A stretch of 52,762 nt of DNA from the NCBI GenBank assembly GCA_002401445.1, contig NVTD01000037.1, positions 1 through 52,762 on the forward strand. The letters run 5' to 3'. The notes beneath the pieces were generated by a model that was given only the letters and a program-made list of their open reading frames with translations, was not told where the DNA came from and ran no database searches. The stretch comes from Candidatus Wolfebacteria bacterium (GTDB lineage: Bacteria; Patescibacteriota; Minisyncoccia; Phycocordibacterales; GCA-2401445). Position numbers and translations under genes: made by a program. Position 1 is the first letter of the stretch. Every line of letters begins with the position of its first letter. This document shows, piece after piece, positions 16,090 through 26,859 of this stretch.

Positions 16090-17772
16090 TTAATGTTGTA
16101 TCTTTTGGGATATGGTTTTGTGCTCTGCAAGCAATTGATCGACTCGGGCTTGTTCTCCTCTTCCCTCTGCTTCACGTAATGAACGAGTAATGTGTTCCAA
16201 TTCCTTTCTCAAATATTCTTGCTCTAAATTATGTAAAAGATTTTTTGCCTCATCGGCTATTACTTCTGGTGAGTATAGTTGTTCGACTTCGTATACGTAT
16301 TTCTCGGTCTTCGGGGATTCAAGTAAATTCTTGAGTCTTTCTTTATCGACAATAGATTCGCATTTCTGTCGCAGTTCTACGTCATCTTTGCGACTCAGAA
16401 TAATTCCCGCTATCTGTTCCTCAAGGGTTGTGATACGAGAGCGCACAGGCGTCACCGTACTTTCTTTAACTGGAGTTTGTTCAGAATTGTTACCGGATGC
16501 TAGTTTGAATTGTATCTTCTGAACTTCTTCTCGAACAGCGTCAGGTGTACTGCCTAATGTGTCGCTCGTAACCTGAACAAAGTGTTCCTGCTCAACTTTG
16601 TTTCCAATGCGCGCAATAAACGGCAAAACATTTGATTGAGCATAACGAAGCTTTTCTCTCACTCCCGTCACGTCATATGTTTTGTGTAAATAAAACAAAA
16701 CAATATTCTCGGCACTTTCAATCATATCTTTCCATTTTGATTCACTTTCAATTATTACATCTGCTGGGTCAGATCCGTCAGGTAGTGCAACTACCTTAAC
16801 TTCCATATCTAGACCAAGAGCGATCTCAGCACTTCTTGAGGCTGCACGGAGTCCTGCACCATCGGCATCAAATGCAAGAACTATTGTATTGGTCAATCTC
16901 TGTATCCGAGTCAACTGTCCTAGTGTCAAAGCAGTTCCAGATAGTGCAACAGTATTTTTGAATCCAGCCTGGTGACTCATCACCAAATCCATCTGTCCTT
17001 CTACTACAATACATTGATCTTTCTCTCTCATTTCCTGCTTCGCTCGATCAAATCCATAGAGTACTTCTGATTTGTTATATAAATCAGTTTCTGGACTGTT
17101 AATGTATTTTGCTGGTGCTTTCTCCACCTGTTCATGCTCTGGCAATATACGTCCAGAAAATGCGATTGGGCGACCCGACACATCGAATATTGGAAAAATA
17201 ACACGACCACGAAGTCTGTCATAAAATCCACTCGGTCCCGCCTTTATGAGACCAGCCTGCTCTACTTCTTCTTTTGTGTATCCATTCTTTGTTAGCCAGT
17301 CAAAAAGCATTCGCCAACTATTTGGTGCATATCCAATACGAAATGATGTAACCGTATCGTTTGCGATTCCTCTCTTTTCAATGTACTCGAGCGCCTTTGG
17401 TACCTTTACAAGCACCTTCTCATAGAACCGTGTCGCATCGTGCATTACTTTGCGAAGTCGATCGTTCTTGTTTCCGCTTCCCTGTTCTTGCCACTCGATA
17501 GGTACATGTGCCTTATCTGCAAGAATCTTTAGTGCTCCAACAAAATCAACACCTTCAAACTGTTCTACGAAACTAAAAATGTCACCGTTTTCTCCACAAC
17601 CAAAACAATAGTAGGAACCACGATCTGGAGAGATATGAAGTGATGGTGTCTTTTCATTATGAAATGGACACAATCCTTTAAAATTACCTCCAGCTTTCTG
17701 AAGTTTAATATACCCACCTATTACTTCCTCGATTGGAAGCAATTCTTTTATTTTTTCAGTTGTGTCAGACAT
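16090..17772 (-). CDS. dnaG: DNA primase
   Basis: Primase that lays down RNA primers at the replication fork. 560 residues from MSDTTEKIKELL. The zinc-binding domain shows CPFHNEKTPS and YCFGCGENGD (Cys-His-Cys-Cys set). The RNA polymerase core has the usual RGRVIFPI and GRILPE blocks, and the TOPRIM fold has VVEGQMDLVMSHQAG and LAFDADGAG. The C-terminal helicase-binding part is short and diverged. The open frame extends 18 codons into a palindrome upstream, which is not used. It is cotranscribed with rpoD, as in many bacteria. Confidence 0.96.
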   Translation of the reverse strand: MSDTTEKIKELLPIEEVIGGYIKLQKAGGNFKGLCPFHNEKTPSLHISPDRGSYYCFGCGENGDIFSFVEQFEGVDFVGALKILADKAHVPIEWQEQGSGNKNDRLRKVMHDATRFYEKVLVKVPKALEYIEKRGIANDTVTSFRIGYAPNSWRMLFDWLTKNGYTKEEVEQAGLIKAGPSGFYDRLRGRVIFPIFDVSGRPIAFSGRILPEHEQVEKAPAKYINSPETDLYNKSEVLYGFDRAKQEMREKDQCIVVEGQMDLVMSHQAGFKNTVALSGTALTLGQLTRIQRLTNTIVLAFDADGAGLRAASRSAEIALGLDMEVKVVALPDGSDPADVIIESESKWKDMIESAENIVLFYLHKTYDVTGVREKLRYAQSNVLPFIARIGNKVEQEHFVQVTSDTLGSTPDAVREEVQKIQFKLASGNNSEQTPVKESTVTPVRSRITTLEEQIAGIILSRKDDVELRQKCESIVDKERLKNLLESPKTEKYVYEVEQLYSPEVIADEAKNLLHNLEQEYLRKELEHITRSLREAEGRGEQARVDQLLAEHKTISQKIQH

Positions 17773-17803
17773 GTGGATTAATCTATGTTTGCAATATATG
17801 TTT

Positions 17804-17835
17804 GTTATAGGGGGCGATGCCCTCATGCCTATAAC
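17804..17835. terminator. Palindrome between rpoC and dnaG
   Basis: GTTATAGG and CCTATAAC outer arms with an inner GGGC/GCCC stem. It probably ends the rpoBC transcript, though its T-tract is weak. Confidence 0.5.
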
Positions 17836-17853
17836 ATACAGTACAGAACAAGA

Positions 17854-20800
17854 TTATTCCCCATCCTCTACAACCTCTTGGTCCGCACCTTCAACTAACT
17901 TGCTCTTTGGACTACCAGAAAATCCTGTTCCTGCTGGAATAAGTTGTCCTATAATCACGTTCTCCATCAATCCCCTCAACGGATCGCTGTTTCCTTTTAT
18001 TGCTGAGTTGATCAGAACTTTAGTTGTGTGTTGGAATGACGCTGCTGATAGGAAACTATTACGGGTCAGTGATACTTCAGTAATACCCAATACAACATGC
18101 TTTCCTACGGCTGGAGCTCCTCCCGATTCTTTCATTTCTTCATTCTTTTCATCAAGCAATGCATTTTCAACAACCTCTCCAACGGCAAGACTTGTGTCTC
18201 CTCTGTCAGTAATCTTTCGTCGTGCAAACATTTGTCGAACAATAACCTCAATATGCTTTCGTGATACTGCTGCTCCTTGCAGTTCATAAATCTTACTTGT
18301 CTCACGAATCACATACTGTTGTGTAATCTCTAGTCCAGCATACTTGAACAGTTCCTGTAAATCTGCAGAACCATCTGTAAGCATTTGACCCTTTTTGAAC
18401 TTGTCTCCTACAGCTACAAGTGGCATACGTCGGAAACTAACTGTGTATTCTATTTCACTCTTTGCTTTCTTTGTCTTTGGCTTGTCTTCAATATCTGGAA
18501 CAACAATAAGTAGTTTTTCTTTTCCTAGATCCTTGATTTCTGTAACCGTACCTGATACAGATGCAACTATTGCTGGGTTCTTTGGAGCACGTCGTTCGAA
18601 CACCTCCTCAACACGAGGTAGTCCTGATGTAATATCTCCTCCAACTGATGCTGTTCCTCCTGAGTGGAAAGTACGCATAGTCAACTGTGTTGCAGGCTCT
18701 CCAACAGCTTGAGCCGCTATTGTTCCTACTGCTTCACCAAGCTCTACTGGCTCGTTTGATCCGAGGTCCTTACCATAACACTTTCGGCAAAGTCCTCTTG
18801 GGGTGTCACAAGTAAGAGGTGAAAACACCTTTACTTCTTCTACACCAGCTTCTTCTACTTCTTTTGCATTAGCATTAGTTATGAAAGAACCTTTCTTGTA
18901 CATAACTTCTCCGTCGCCATTAATAATACTTTCAGCAATATAGCGTCCCTTGAGGTTTTTTGATATTGGAACATCAATTCCAGATATACTTTCTTTCTTG
19001 AGTATTATGTGTCGCTTTGTTCCACAATCAAGCTCACTAATAATTGCATCCTGTGCAACTACGAACAATCGACGTGTAAGATATCCAGCCTTTGCGGTAT
19101 TCAGTGCTGTATCGGCAAGTCCCTTTCTAGATCCGTGAGTTGTTCGGAAATATTCAATTGGTGAGAGACCTTCCTTTGCAGATGAAATAACAGGATATTC
19201 AATAGTTTCTCCAGCTGTGTTCTGAATCAATCCCTTCATTCCTGACATTTGAACAATAGAGTTAAGTGACCCACGAGCGCCCGACGTAAGCATGTCACTT
19301 ACTGAACCATTTGGATCAAGTGTCTTGGGCATTACCTTTTCAACTTCTCCCTTTGCTCCGTGCCAGATCTCGGTATTTTTTCGTCTACGTTCCTCCTCTG
19401 AAAGAAGTCCATCATTGAACTGTTCATTTATTGCATCAGATTTTTCTTGTGCTGCTGCAATAATAACAGGCTTCTCCACTGGAACTTGAACTTCATCCAT
19501 TCCAAACGTTATACCTGAGTGTGTCATGTACTTGAATCCAAAAGTTTTCATTCGGTCCAAAATTGGTGGTGTACCATCAATTCCATATTTCACAATCAAG
19601 TCATCAGCAAGAGCGGACATAGTTTTCTTGTCAGTCTCCTGGTTTAAATATGGATAATCTTCTGGAAGAATTTCGTTGAACAAAAGTCGTCCCACTGTTG
19701 TCTCAAATAGCTCTCCATTAAATATTTCAAATTTTTCTTTCCCTTCTGGTGGTAACACTTTTATCTTTGCTCGATAATCAACGTAACCAAAGTTGTTACC
19801 CATGATTGCTTCTTGAGGTGATGTAAATATTTTTCCCTCTCCAGTTGCACCATCAATTTGCTTTGTAACCCAATAACATCCAAGAACGATATCTTGTTTT
19901 GCAGATACAATAGCGTCTCCTGTTCCAGGTGACAAAAGGTTCTTGTTTGATGCCATGAATTCGCGTGCCTCTATCTGGGCCTTCTCTGAAAGTGGTACGT
20001 GCACAGCCATTTGGTCACCATCGAAGTCAGCGTTGAACGCGGTACAAACAAGTGGGTGTACTTGGATTGCATTACCTTCAATAAGCTTTGGTTGGAAAGC
20101 CTGCATTCCTAGTCGGTGAAGAGTAGGTGCCCGGTTAAGCAACACATATTTGTCTCGAATAACATCCTCAAGAATTGACCATACTTCATCTCTTCGCTCA
20201 TCAATTAATTTTCCAGCCCCACGAATATTGTAGGCAAGTTCTTGTTTTAGAAGTTGTGAAATAATGAACGGTCGGAATAGCTCAAGAGCCATGTGCTTTG
20301 GTAGACCACATTCATGTAGTAGAAGTGTTGGTCCAACAACAATCACGGAACGTCCAGAATAATCAACTCTCTTTCCAAGAAGGTTCTGACGTAGTAGACC
20401 CTGCTTTCCTTTTAGGTTATCTGAAAGAGATTTAAGAGGTCGTCGCTGTGCCTGACTCATAGCAGAGAATGCACTGTTTCCATGACGAATAGAGTTGTCG
20501 ATAAGTGCATCAACAGCCTCTTGAAGAATACGTTTCTCGTTACGTAAAATCACATCTGGAGCCATGATGGCCAGAAGTTTCTTCAAACGATTATTTCGGT
20601 TGATAACACGTCGATACAGATCGTTCACATCACTTGTTGCATGACGTCCACCTGTTAGGGCTACCATTGGTCGAAGTCCTGGTGGAATAACTGGAATGCT
20701 CTTTAGGAACATCCATTCAGGTCGTACATTAGCAGCATCCATCGCCTTAATAACACCAAGTCTCTTATCGATCTTAGCTCGCTCAATAGCACCAACACGT

Positions 20801-21525
20801 CCGTGTGCCTCTTCCAATTTTAGAGTAAGCTTTTCAAGATTTATTCCCTTTAGAATGTCGTAAATCGCCTCTGCACCAATACCTGCCTCGAAAATAGTAC
20901 CGAACTTCACTGCATATTTGTGATACTTAACCTCATCTAGAACAACTCCCTCTTTGATACTTTCGATATCATGCTTCATTGTTGTAAACAATTCCTTGAG
21001 AGCTTCTTTTGATCGATCATCCTGAAGTGTCTTCACCTTTGTTTTGTATTCTGTCTCAAGCTCTTTTAATATTCGTGATCGCTCTGCTTCTTGAACCTTT
21101 GTCACAATATATCCTGCAAAGTAAATAACCTTTTCAAGATCTGATGCATTTATACCGAGCATTAGTCCGATTCGTGATGGAATACCCCGCAAGAACCAAA
21201 TATGAGAAACCGGACTCGCAAGTTCGATGTGTCCCATTCGCTCTCGTCGTACGATGCTTCGTGTGATTTCTACTCCACATTTTTCACATTCAATTCCTTT
21301 GTATCGAATACCACGATATTTTCCACAGTAACATTCATAGTCCTTTTCTGGACCAAAAATTTTCTCATCAAAGAGACCTCCCTTCTCACTTCTCTGTGTT
21401 CGGTAGTTAATTGTTTCTGGCTTTGTAACCTCACCAAATGACCACTCATGTATCTTTTCTGGAGATGCAAGACGAAGTGCTAGGACTTGTGAGTGATTTT
21501 GCTTTTGTTCGTATACTTTTTTCAT
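17854..21525 (-). CDS. rpoC: RNA polymerase beta' subunit
   Basis: 1223 residues, within the normal bacterial range. The N-terminal zinc finger is CYCGKYRG...CEKCGVEI. The catalytic loop [12 protein letters not shown] near residue 500 holds the three metal-binding aspartates. The second zinc site is [13 protein letters not shown], and the trigger-loop region is [11 protein letters not shown]. It lies 18 nt after rpoB with no separate promoter visible. No Shine-Dalgarno site precedes the ATG. Confidence 0.98.
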   Translation of the reverse strand: MKKVYEQKQNHSQVLALRLASPEKIHEWSFGEVTKPETINYRTQRSEKGGLFDEKIFGPEKDYECYCGKYRGIRYKGIECEKCGVEITRSIVRRERMGHIELASPVSHIWFLRGIPSRIGLMLGINASDLEKVIYFAGYIVTKVQEAERSRILKELETEYKTKVKTLQDDRSKEALKELFTTMKHDIESIKEGVVLDEVKYHKYAVKFGTIFEAGIGAEAIYDILKGINLEKLTLKLEEAHGRVGAIERAKIDKRLGVIKAMDAANVRPEWMFLKSIPVIPPGLRPMVALTGGRHATSDVNDLYRRVINRNNRLKKLLAIMAPDVILRNEKRILQEAVDALIDNSIRHGNSAFSAMSQAQRRPLKSLSDNLKGKQGLLRQNLLGKRVDYSGRSVIVVGPTLLLHECGLPKHMALELFRPFIISQLLKQELAYNIRGAGKLIDERRDEVWSILEDVIRDKYVLLNRAPTLHRLGMQAFQPKLIEGNAIQVHPLVCTAFNADFDGDQMAVHVPLSEKAQIEAREFMASNKNLLSPGTGDAIVSAKQDIVLGCYWVTKQIDGATGEGKIFTSPQEAIMGNNFGYVDYRAKIKVLPPEGKEKFEIFNGELFETTVGRLLFNEILPEDYPYLNQETDKKTMSALADDLIVKYGIDGTPPILDRMKTFGFKYMTHSGITFGMDEVQVPVEKPVIIAAAQEKSDAINEQFNDGLLSEEERRRKNTEIWHGAKGEVEKVMPKTLDPNGSVSDMLTSGARGSLNSIVQMSGMKGLIQNTAGETIEYPVISSAKEGLSPIEYFRTTHGSRKGLADTALNTAKAGYLTRRLFVVAQDAIISELDCGTKRHIILKKESISGIDVPISKNLKGRYIAESIINGDGEVMYKKGSFITNANAKEVEEAGVEEVKVFSPLTCDTPRGLCRKCYGKDLGSNEPVELGEAVGTIAAQAVGEPATQLTMRTFHSGGTASVGGDITSGLPRVEEVFERRAPKNPAIVASVSGTVTEIKDLGKEKLLIVVPDIEDKPKTKKAKSEIEYTVSFRRMPLVAVGDKFKKGQMLTDGSADLQELFKYAGLEITQQYVIRETSKIYELQGAAVSRKHIEVIVRQMFARRKITDRGDTSLAVGEVVENALLDEKNEEMKESGGAPAVGKHVVLGITEVSLTRNSFLSAASFQHTTKVLINSAIKGNSDPLRGLMENVIIGQLIPAGTGFSGSPKSKLVEGADQEVVEDGE

Positions 21526-21543
21526 AATAATTTATTGATGAGA

Positions 21544-24500
21544 TTATGCTTTATCACTTTCTACGACCTTTTCTACAGTTGGTGCTTTCTTCAGTTCGAC
21601 ATCAAGCGCTAGCCCCCGAAGATTATTTAGCAAAATATTAAACGATGCTGGAATGTTTGGATGTGTAATCGGCAAACCTTTCACAATCGCATCGAATGCT
21701 GCTGACCTTCCAACAATATCATCCGATTTGATAGTAAGAACTTCACGCAATGTATGAGCGGCTCCATATCCAAGAAGTGCCCAGACTTCCATTTCTCCAA
21801 ATCTCTGCCCACCATTCTGTGCCTTTCCTCCGAGAGGTTGCTGTGTGATCAAAGAGTATGGACCAATTGATCTCATGTGAATCTTGTCTTCAACCATGTG
21901 ATGAAGCTTCAGAATGTACATATACCCAACAGCTGTTTCCTGATCAAACCTATCTCCTGTCCGTCCATCCAATAGCTGCATCTTTCCATCCGTACTGAAC
22001 CCGGCCTGTGCTAGTTCATCCTTGATTTCATCATCAGTTGCACCAGCAAAAGGTGGAACGATTGCTTGATAGTTAAGAGTGTGTGCTGCCAATCCCAAGT
22101 GCATTTCTAGAATCTGTCCCAGGTTCATACGACTCGGTACTCCAAGGGGTGTCAGGATAATATCTATAGGTGTTCCATCTTCCATATATGGCATATCCTC
22201 CTCTGGAAGAATACGAGAGATAACTCCCTTGTTTCCATGACGTCCAGCCAGTTTGTCTCCAACAGAAATTGGTCGAAGTTGCGCAACTGTTATAAATACC
22301 TTCTTTATAACTCCTGAATCAAGATTGTCTCCGTTCTCTCGTGAGAATACTTTCACACCAATAATACGTCCCTCCTTACCGTTCGGCATTCGAAGTGAAC
22401 TATCTTTTACATCTCGTGCTTTCTCTCCAAAAATAGATCGGAGTAATCGCTCTTCTGGTGTTAACTGTGTCTCACCCTTTGGTGTAATCTTTCCAACAAG
22501 AATATCTCCTGGTCGAACTTCTGCACCGATTCGCACAATACCGTCCTCGTCCAAGTTCTTTAGCTTCACTTCTCCTACATTTGGAATATCGTGAGTAGTA
22601 ACCTCTGAACCAAGCTTTGTATCATGTACATTCACAGAGAACTCATCTATATGTATGTTTGTAAATTTACTATTCTTTACAAGACGATTTGAAATAATGA
22701 TTGCATCCTCGTAGTTTGATCCACTCCATGACATAAACGCAACAAGTACATTTTGTCCCAGAGCTGCTTCTCCTTGATCAGTAGAAGATGTATCAGCAAT
22801 AACATCGCCTCTTGTTAGTACATCATCAACATTAACTATTGGACGTTGGTGGAATGTCGTAAATCCGTTTGTACGTGTGAAATTAATTAAAGGATACTCC
22901 TGTGTCTTTCCTCCCTTAGTATTTTTTATCTTAACCATTCGGGCGTCTACGTATGTAACAGTACCTGCCTCTTTTGCAATAATTACACGTCCTGTATCAA
23001 TGGCTGCGGGCCCTTCAATACCAGTAGCAACAAGTGGAACTTCAGGAATAATACAAGGAGTTGCCTGCTTTTGCATGTTTGATCCCATGAGTGCTCGGTT
23101 TGCATCATCGTGATTCAAGAAAGGAATCATACTTGTTGCAACTGAGAATGCTTGGTTTGTAGCAACATCTAGAAAATCTACTTTCTCTTTCGGTAGAACA
23201 ATTCGACGTCCAGCAAGTCTGGTCTCTATTTCATCTTCAAGAAAGATACCCTTCTCTCCATCAAAAGGTACTCCTGCATGCGCAATATTATATTGCTCTT
23301 CCTCAAGAGCATTAAGAAACACAATTTCATCAGTTATCTTTCCCTTAACAACTTTCGCATATGGTGTCTCAATGATTCCAAAATCATTTATACGAGCATA
23401 TGTTGCAAGTCGAAGAATCAATCCAATGTTAGGACCCTCAGGTGTGTGAATAGGACAAACTCGTCCATAGTGAGACTGGTGAACGTCACGAACCTCGATT
23501 CCTGCGCGCTCACGCTCAAGACCTCCGGGACCAAGCGCTGAAAGAGTTCGTAGATGCTCTACTTCTGCCAGAACGTTCTCCTGGTTCATAAACTGTGAAA
23601 GTTGGTTTGTTGTAAAGAACTCTTTTATACGTGCCTGCAAAGGACGTGGGTTCACAAACTGTACAGGAAGAGTTGCATCGATATCTATAGTAGACATTCT
23701 GTCCTGAATATTTCTCTTCATGTGAGTCATTCCAACGCGAAGTTTCTGCTGGATCATCTCGCCCATGTAACGAACGCGACGACTTCCTAGGTGATCAATA
23801 TCATCAGCCTCTGATTTTGGATCCTCATTAAGCTCTCCGATTTTATTTAAAATAATTACTATGTCCTCAAGAGAGATAACCTGCTTTTCGATCTCCTTCT
23901 TACCAAGACCAAGATCGAATCTTTTATTGAATCGAAATCGTCCAACACGTGAGAAATCGTAGCGCTCCTGACTAAATATTGAGGTAATAAATTCTCTTGC
24001 ATTATCCGCTGTGGCAAGGTCTCCATCACGAAGTCTCTTGTGAATCTCAATATATGCATCGCTCACCGTTTTTGCTGGATCACTTTCAAGAGTCTTTTCA
24101 ATAGTCTCCAAGATGCCAGATCCCTTTTTGAATAGTTTCAGTATATCCTCGTCTTTTGTGGCACCTAGAGCGCGCAGCAATGATGTTGCTGGGAATTTTC
24201 GCTTTCTATCAATTCTAACCTGCAGAGTACCGTCAGAGTCCCCTTCTATTTCAATCCATGCTCCACGTGATGGAATAATCTTTGATCCAAAATATCTCTT
24301 TCCCTTAATCTCTTGAACAGTGAAAGAAACTCCAAATGATCGAATAAGCTGTGGAACGATAACACGCTCAACACCATTGATCACAAAAGTTCCGTGTCCT
24401 GTCATCACAGGAAAATCCGCCATAAAAATCTTTTGCTCCTTATCACCTCCATGTGTAAGGTTTCGCAAAAGTATTGTTGCCGATAGTGGTGCGTCGAATG

Positions 24501-24735
24501 TCAGCTTGTTTGCCTTTGCATGATGCTCTGTGTATTTTGGTTTACCAATCTCAAAATTTTTGAACTCAAGTTCAAACTTTTTCTTTGAGTAATCTGTTAT
24601 TGGAGAGAACTCTTTAAAGATAGTCTTAAGTCCGTTCTGCAATAGGTCGTTGTATGAGAGAATTTGGTTCTCCACAAGGTTGGGCATTGTGGTCAACGGC
24701 TTCTTGTATCGCGCAAAATACTTTTTCTTGATCAT
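21544..24735 (-). CDS. rpoB: RNA polymerase beta subunit
   Basis: 1063 residues, a compact version of the subunit. Signature blocks include SQFMNQENVLAEV followed by LSALGPGGL (fork/rifampicin region), GRVCPIHTPEGPNIG, and GDKLAGRHGNKG near the C-terminal third. In the rifampicin pocket Asn replaces the usual Asp516 and Thr replaces Arg529 (E. coli numbering), while His526 and Ser531 are kept. It heads the rpoB-rpoC operon. The 5' leader contains a small hairpin. Promoter assignment is uncertain. Confidence 0.98.
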   Translation of the reverse strand: MIKKKYFARYKKPLTTMPNLVENQILSYNDLLQNGLKTIFKEFSPITDYSKKKFELEFKNFEIGKPKYTEHHAKANKLTFDAPLSATILLRNLTHGGDKEQKIFMADFPVMTGHGTFVINGVERVIVPQLIRSFGVSFTVQEIKGKRYFGSKIIPSRGAWIEIEGDSDGTLQVRIDRKRKFPATSLLRALGATKDEDILKLFKKGSGILETIEKTLESDPAKTVSDAYIEIHKRLRDGDLATADNAREFITSIFSQERYDFSRVGRFRFNKRFDLGLGKKEIEKQVISLEDIVIILNKIGELNEDPKSEADDIDHLGSRRVRYMGEMIQQKLRVGMTHMKRNIQDRMSTIDIDATLPVQFVNPRPLQARIKEFFTTNQLSQFMNQENVLAEVEHLRTLSALGPGGLERERAGIEVRDVHQSHYGRVCPIHTPEGPNIGLILRLATYARINDFGIIETPYAKVVKGKITDEIVFLNALEEEQYNIAHAGVPFDGEKGIFLEDEIETRLAGRRIVLPKEKVDFLDVATNQAFSVATSMIPFLNHDDANRALMGSNMQKQATPCIIPEVPLVATGIEGPAAIDTGRVIIAKEAGTVTYVDARMVKIKNTKGGKTQEYPLINFTRTNGFTTFHQRPIVNVDDVLTRGDVIADTSSTDQGEAALGQNVLVAFMSWSGSNYEDAIIISNRLVKNSKFTNIHIDEFSVNVHDTKLGSEVTTHDIPNVGEVKLKNLDEDGIVRIGAEVRPGDILVGKITPKGETQLTPEERLLRSIFGEKARDVKDSSLRMPNGKEGRIIGVKVFSRENGDNLDSGVIKKVFITVAQLRPISVGDKLAGRHGNKGVISRILPEEDMPYMEDGTPIDIILTPLGVPSRMNLGQILEMHLGLAAHTLNYQAIVPPFAGATDDEIKDELAQAGFSTDGKMQLLDGRTGDRFDQETAVGYMYILKLHHMVEDKIHMRSIGPYSLITQQPLGGKAQNGGQRFGEMEVWALLGYGAAHTLREVLTIKSDDIVGRSAAFDAIVKGLPITHPNIPASFNILLNNLRGLALDVELKKAPTVEKVVESDKA

Positions 24736-24786
24736 GGGTGATATGAGTTATTATCTAAAAGGCTGACTTAGTAACACGAAAAATTC

Positions 24787-24802
24787 ACCTCAAATATGAG
24801 GT
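24787..24802. promoter_or_regulatory. Hairpin in the rpoB leader
   Basis: ACCTCA-4nt-TGAGGT, a 6-bp stem about 50 nt before rpoB. On the minus strand it is followed by GAATTTTT, so it could be a weak attenuator. The rest of the 24736-24951 spacer shows nothing I can name. Confidence 0.35.
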
Positions 24803-24951
24803 TTTGTCTTACTCCACTTGTAACTACTCTGTTAAATAGCGCAAAATACTATGTGTATAGATAAAGGGGATACTGCAATAACTCAATCAAACCCTAATTC
24901 AAACTAGTATACACAGTATTTCGAGAGAGTCAAGCACTTATCCACAGATTT

Positions 24952-24992
24952 ACCCCTCACCTTTTTGCATTTCTATAAAAAAGGTGAGGGGT
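24952..24992. repeat. CCCCTCACC palindrome, copy 1 (after trmD)
   Basis: ACCCCTCACCTTTTT and AAAAAGGTGAGGGGT are perfect 15-bp arms around an 11-nt unpaired loop. It abuts the trmD stop codon. The same arms occur at 41454 and 51429 with different cores. Confidence 0.85.
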
Positions 24993-25655
24993 TTATTTGC
25001 CTTTCTGCTTCTTGGTTCGCCATGCTTCTATCTTGGCATGGTGTCCTCCAAGTAAAACCTTTGGAACTCTGTACGACTTTTTATTAAAAATAATGATTTC
25101 AGGTCTGGTATATAGCTCTGAACTTGCAGCTCGTTTTTCCTCAAGCGATTCATCATTTCCTAGAACACCTTCAATCTGACGACTAACAGCATCAAGTACA
25201 ACCATCGCGGGAATCTCTCCTCCAGTAAGAACATAGTCACCAATTGATAATTCCTCTGCCTTTAAAATTTTCTTAACTCGAGCGTCAACTCCCTCGTATC
25301 TACCACATATAAGAACAATGTGATCATACTTATTCGCTAGACCTCGCGCTGTTGCGTTTGTAAACTTTTTCCCACTTGGTGAGAATATAAATATTTTGAC
25401 CTGTGACTTTTGACTTTTAACCTTTAACAACGCTTTCTTAACAGCATCCAATATTGGCTGCGCAGTCATTACCATTCCTGGTCCACCCCCATATGGTTTG
25501 TCATCAACTTTATTATGCTTATTTTTAGTGAAGTCACGTGGATTGTAGAAATTAAACTTCACTTTCTTTTCTTTCTGTGCACGCCACATCATAGACGTAT
25601 TAATGTACGTCTCAAAAACCTCTGGGAAAATTGTCACTATATGGAAGTTTTTCAT
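24993..25655 (-). CDS. trmD: tRNA (guanine-37-N1)-methyltransferase
   Basis: SPOUT-class enzyme that methylates G37 of tRNAs to prevent frameshifting, using S-adenosylmethionine. 220 residues from MKNFHIVTIFPEVFE. Diagnostic blocks are PRDFTKNKHNKVDD, DKPYGGGPGMVM, ICGRYEGVDARV and the knot region LSIGDYVLTGGE. The open frame has 27 extra upstream codons that run back into a terminator; the real start is shown by TGT-TATAAT, which ends 7 nt before the ATG. rimM and rplS, its common neighbours, are absent. Confidence 0.97.
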   Translation of the reverse strand: MKNFHIVTIFPEVFETYINTSMMWRAQKEKKVKFNFYNPRDFTKNKHNKVDDKPYGGGPGMVMTAQPILDAVKKALLKVKSQKSQVKIFIFSPSGKKFTNATARGLANKYDHIVLICGRYEGVDARVKKILKAEELSIGDYVLTGGEIPAMVVLDAVSRQIEGVLGNDESLEEKRAASSELYTRPEIIIFNKKSYRVPKVLLGGHHAKIEAWRTKKQKGK

Positions 25656-25662
25656 TGGTAAT

Positions 25663-25691
25663 ATTATAACACGTTTATTGATTATGCACAA
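25663..25691 (-). promoter_or_regulatory. Promoter of trmD (leaderless type)
   Basis: TTGTGC (25686-25691), 17 nt, TATAAT (25663-25668), then 7 nt to the ATG. The -35 continues directly from the T-tract of the preceding terminator. Confidence 0.65.
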
Positions 25692-25697
25692 CAAAAA

Positions 25698-25720
25698 ACC
25701 ACGGTCACTCCAACCGTGGT
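25698..25720 (-). terminator. Terminator of the 25736-25996 gene
   Basis: ACCACGGT-7nt-ACCGTGGT with TTTTTTG following on the minus strand. Confidence 0.9.
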
Positions 25721-25735
25721 CCAAAGAGGCGTTCA

Positions 25736-25996
25736 TTATTCTCCCTTCTCTTTTTTGATTTTACGATGAATTTCTATGATATTTTCACACCCAAATCTCT
25801 TCAGACCATGAGCTTCTGGATACTCAATTGCTTCTCTACTAATAGAATCGTATAGAAAAGTTTCGTCGTCACAGATAACATCAAGCGCAGCGAGGGCTAA
25901 TTGAAATACTTCCTCATTTGTAACCTCTAATTTTGCTTTTAACCGTTCATAAATCGGCCCACTCTGTCCTACAAACTCTAGCGAGATCTCTTTCAT
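25736..25996 (-). CDS. Unrecognised 86-residue protein
   Basis: Small acidic/basic soluble protein with an N-terminal strand (ISLEFVGQSGPIYERL) and a helical middle (VTNEEVFQLALAALDVICDDETF). The helix-rich middle recalls ribbon-helix-helix or antitoxin-like folds, but no motif is decisive. AAAGG before the ATG supports the start. It sits between the EEP hydrolase and trmD with its own promoter and terminator. Confidence 0.7.
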   Translation of the reverse strand: MKEISLEFVGQSGPIYERLKAKLEVTNEEVFQLALAALDVICDDETFLYDSISREAIEYPEAHGLKRFGCENIIEIHRKIKKEKGE

Positions 25997-26043
25997 GATT
26001 ACCTACCTTTCTAAAGTACATTTCAAATATGTCCTCTGCCAAT

Positions 26044-26072
26044 TTTATACCATCAACGTAACGAGAAATCAA
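26044..26072 (-). promoter_or_regulatory. Promoter of the 25736-25996 gene
   Basis: TTGATT (26067-26072), 17 nt ending TGG, TATAAA (26044-26049). The -35 lies in the 3' end of the preceding hydrolase gene. Confidence 0.5.
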
Positions 26073-26811
26073 TTAGCAAAGGTTGATGATCTGATACCAC
26101 ATCTGGAAGTACTTTGAAATCTCTCACATATATTTCTTTTGATACGTGACAATAGTCTGCAAAGTGTGGCGCGCCATAATACGCACTATAATTCGGATTG
26201 CGTGTATTAGTTATTCCATACTCTGCAATGAGATTTTTCATACCCATTTCCGTATCAAGGATAGCCATACTGTCTGTATCAGGAAGAAGATTGTAATCCC
26301 CTATCAATATTTTTGGTGTATCAATTGCATTTAGAAAGTCACGAATTATCTCTGATTGCTTTATACGTTCTGGAATATCCATCTTGTTTACATCTCTCTT
26401 CCAAAGCCCGTGAAGATTGGCAATGAGAATCTCTTTGCCGTCCTTTTGAATTCGACTATATTGCACACTACGAGGATAGCTATTTGGATCACTTGGATCA
26501 AATGCGTCTCGCTCAAGATATACAAGAAAATCATCGTGTTCTGTAACCGTTATGTCCTTATGTATAAACATAGCCAATTCAAATACCCCGCTTTGCACTG
26601 GTGCAAAATATCCCACATGGTCTGGTAAAAGCTTTTGTATATCGTCATAAAGCGTAGCAACACTTCGGTCATCCATAACCTTTATACCTGATACTCCTCG
26701 GCACATTTCCTGAAAACAAAAAATGTCTGTTGTTGTACTTTTGGCATCTACAAAAGTCAAAAGGTCTTTGTGAAGCTTCCCTTCCCACGCATTAAGTGAA
26801 ATTATATTCAT
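26053..26811 (-). CDS. Endonuclease/exonuclease/phosphatase-family hydrolase
   Basis: Metal-dependent hydrolase of the EEP (DNase I/AP endonuclease/phosphodiesterase) fold, 252 residues from MNIISLNAWEGK. Motifs in order are SLNAWEG, FCFQEM (metal-binding Glu), ANLHGLW (catalytic His), IGDYNLLPD (in place of GDFN) and SDHQPLLIDF. All catalytic positions appear present. No signal peptide or membrane segment is seen, so the substrate is probably intracellular: nucleic acid, nucleotide or phosphoester. It interrupts the usual khpA-trmD neighbourhood. The start seven codons into the open frame fits the family alignment. Confidence 0.88.
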   Translation of the reverse strand: MNIISLNAWEGKLHKDLLTFVDAKSTTTDIFCFQEMCRGVSGIKVMDDRSVATLYDDIQKLLPDHVGYFAPVQSGVFELAMFIHKDITVTEHDDFLVYLERDAFDPSDPNSYPRSVQYSRIQKDGKEILIANLHGLWKRDVNKMDIPERIKQSEIIRDFLNAIDTPKILIGDYNLLPDTDSMAILDTEMGMKNLIAEYGITNTRNPNYSAYYGAPHFADYCHVSKEIYVRDFKVLPDVVSDHQPLLIDFSLR

Positions 26812-26827
26812 ATCATATACGACAAAA

Positions 26828-26844
26828 ACCACCGGCTTGGTGGT
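26828..26844 (-). terminator. Terminator of khpA
   Basis: ACCACC-5nt-GGTGGT with TTTTTG following on the minus strand, 16 nt past the khpA stop. Confidence 0.8.
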
Positions 26845-26859
26845 TCTTGAAAAACAAAT

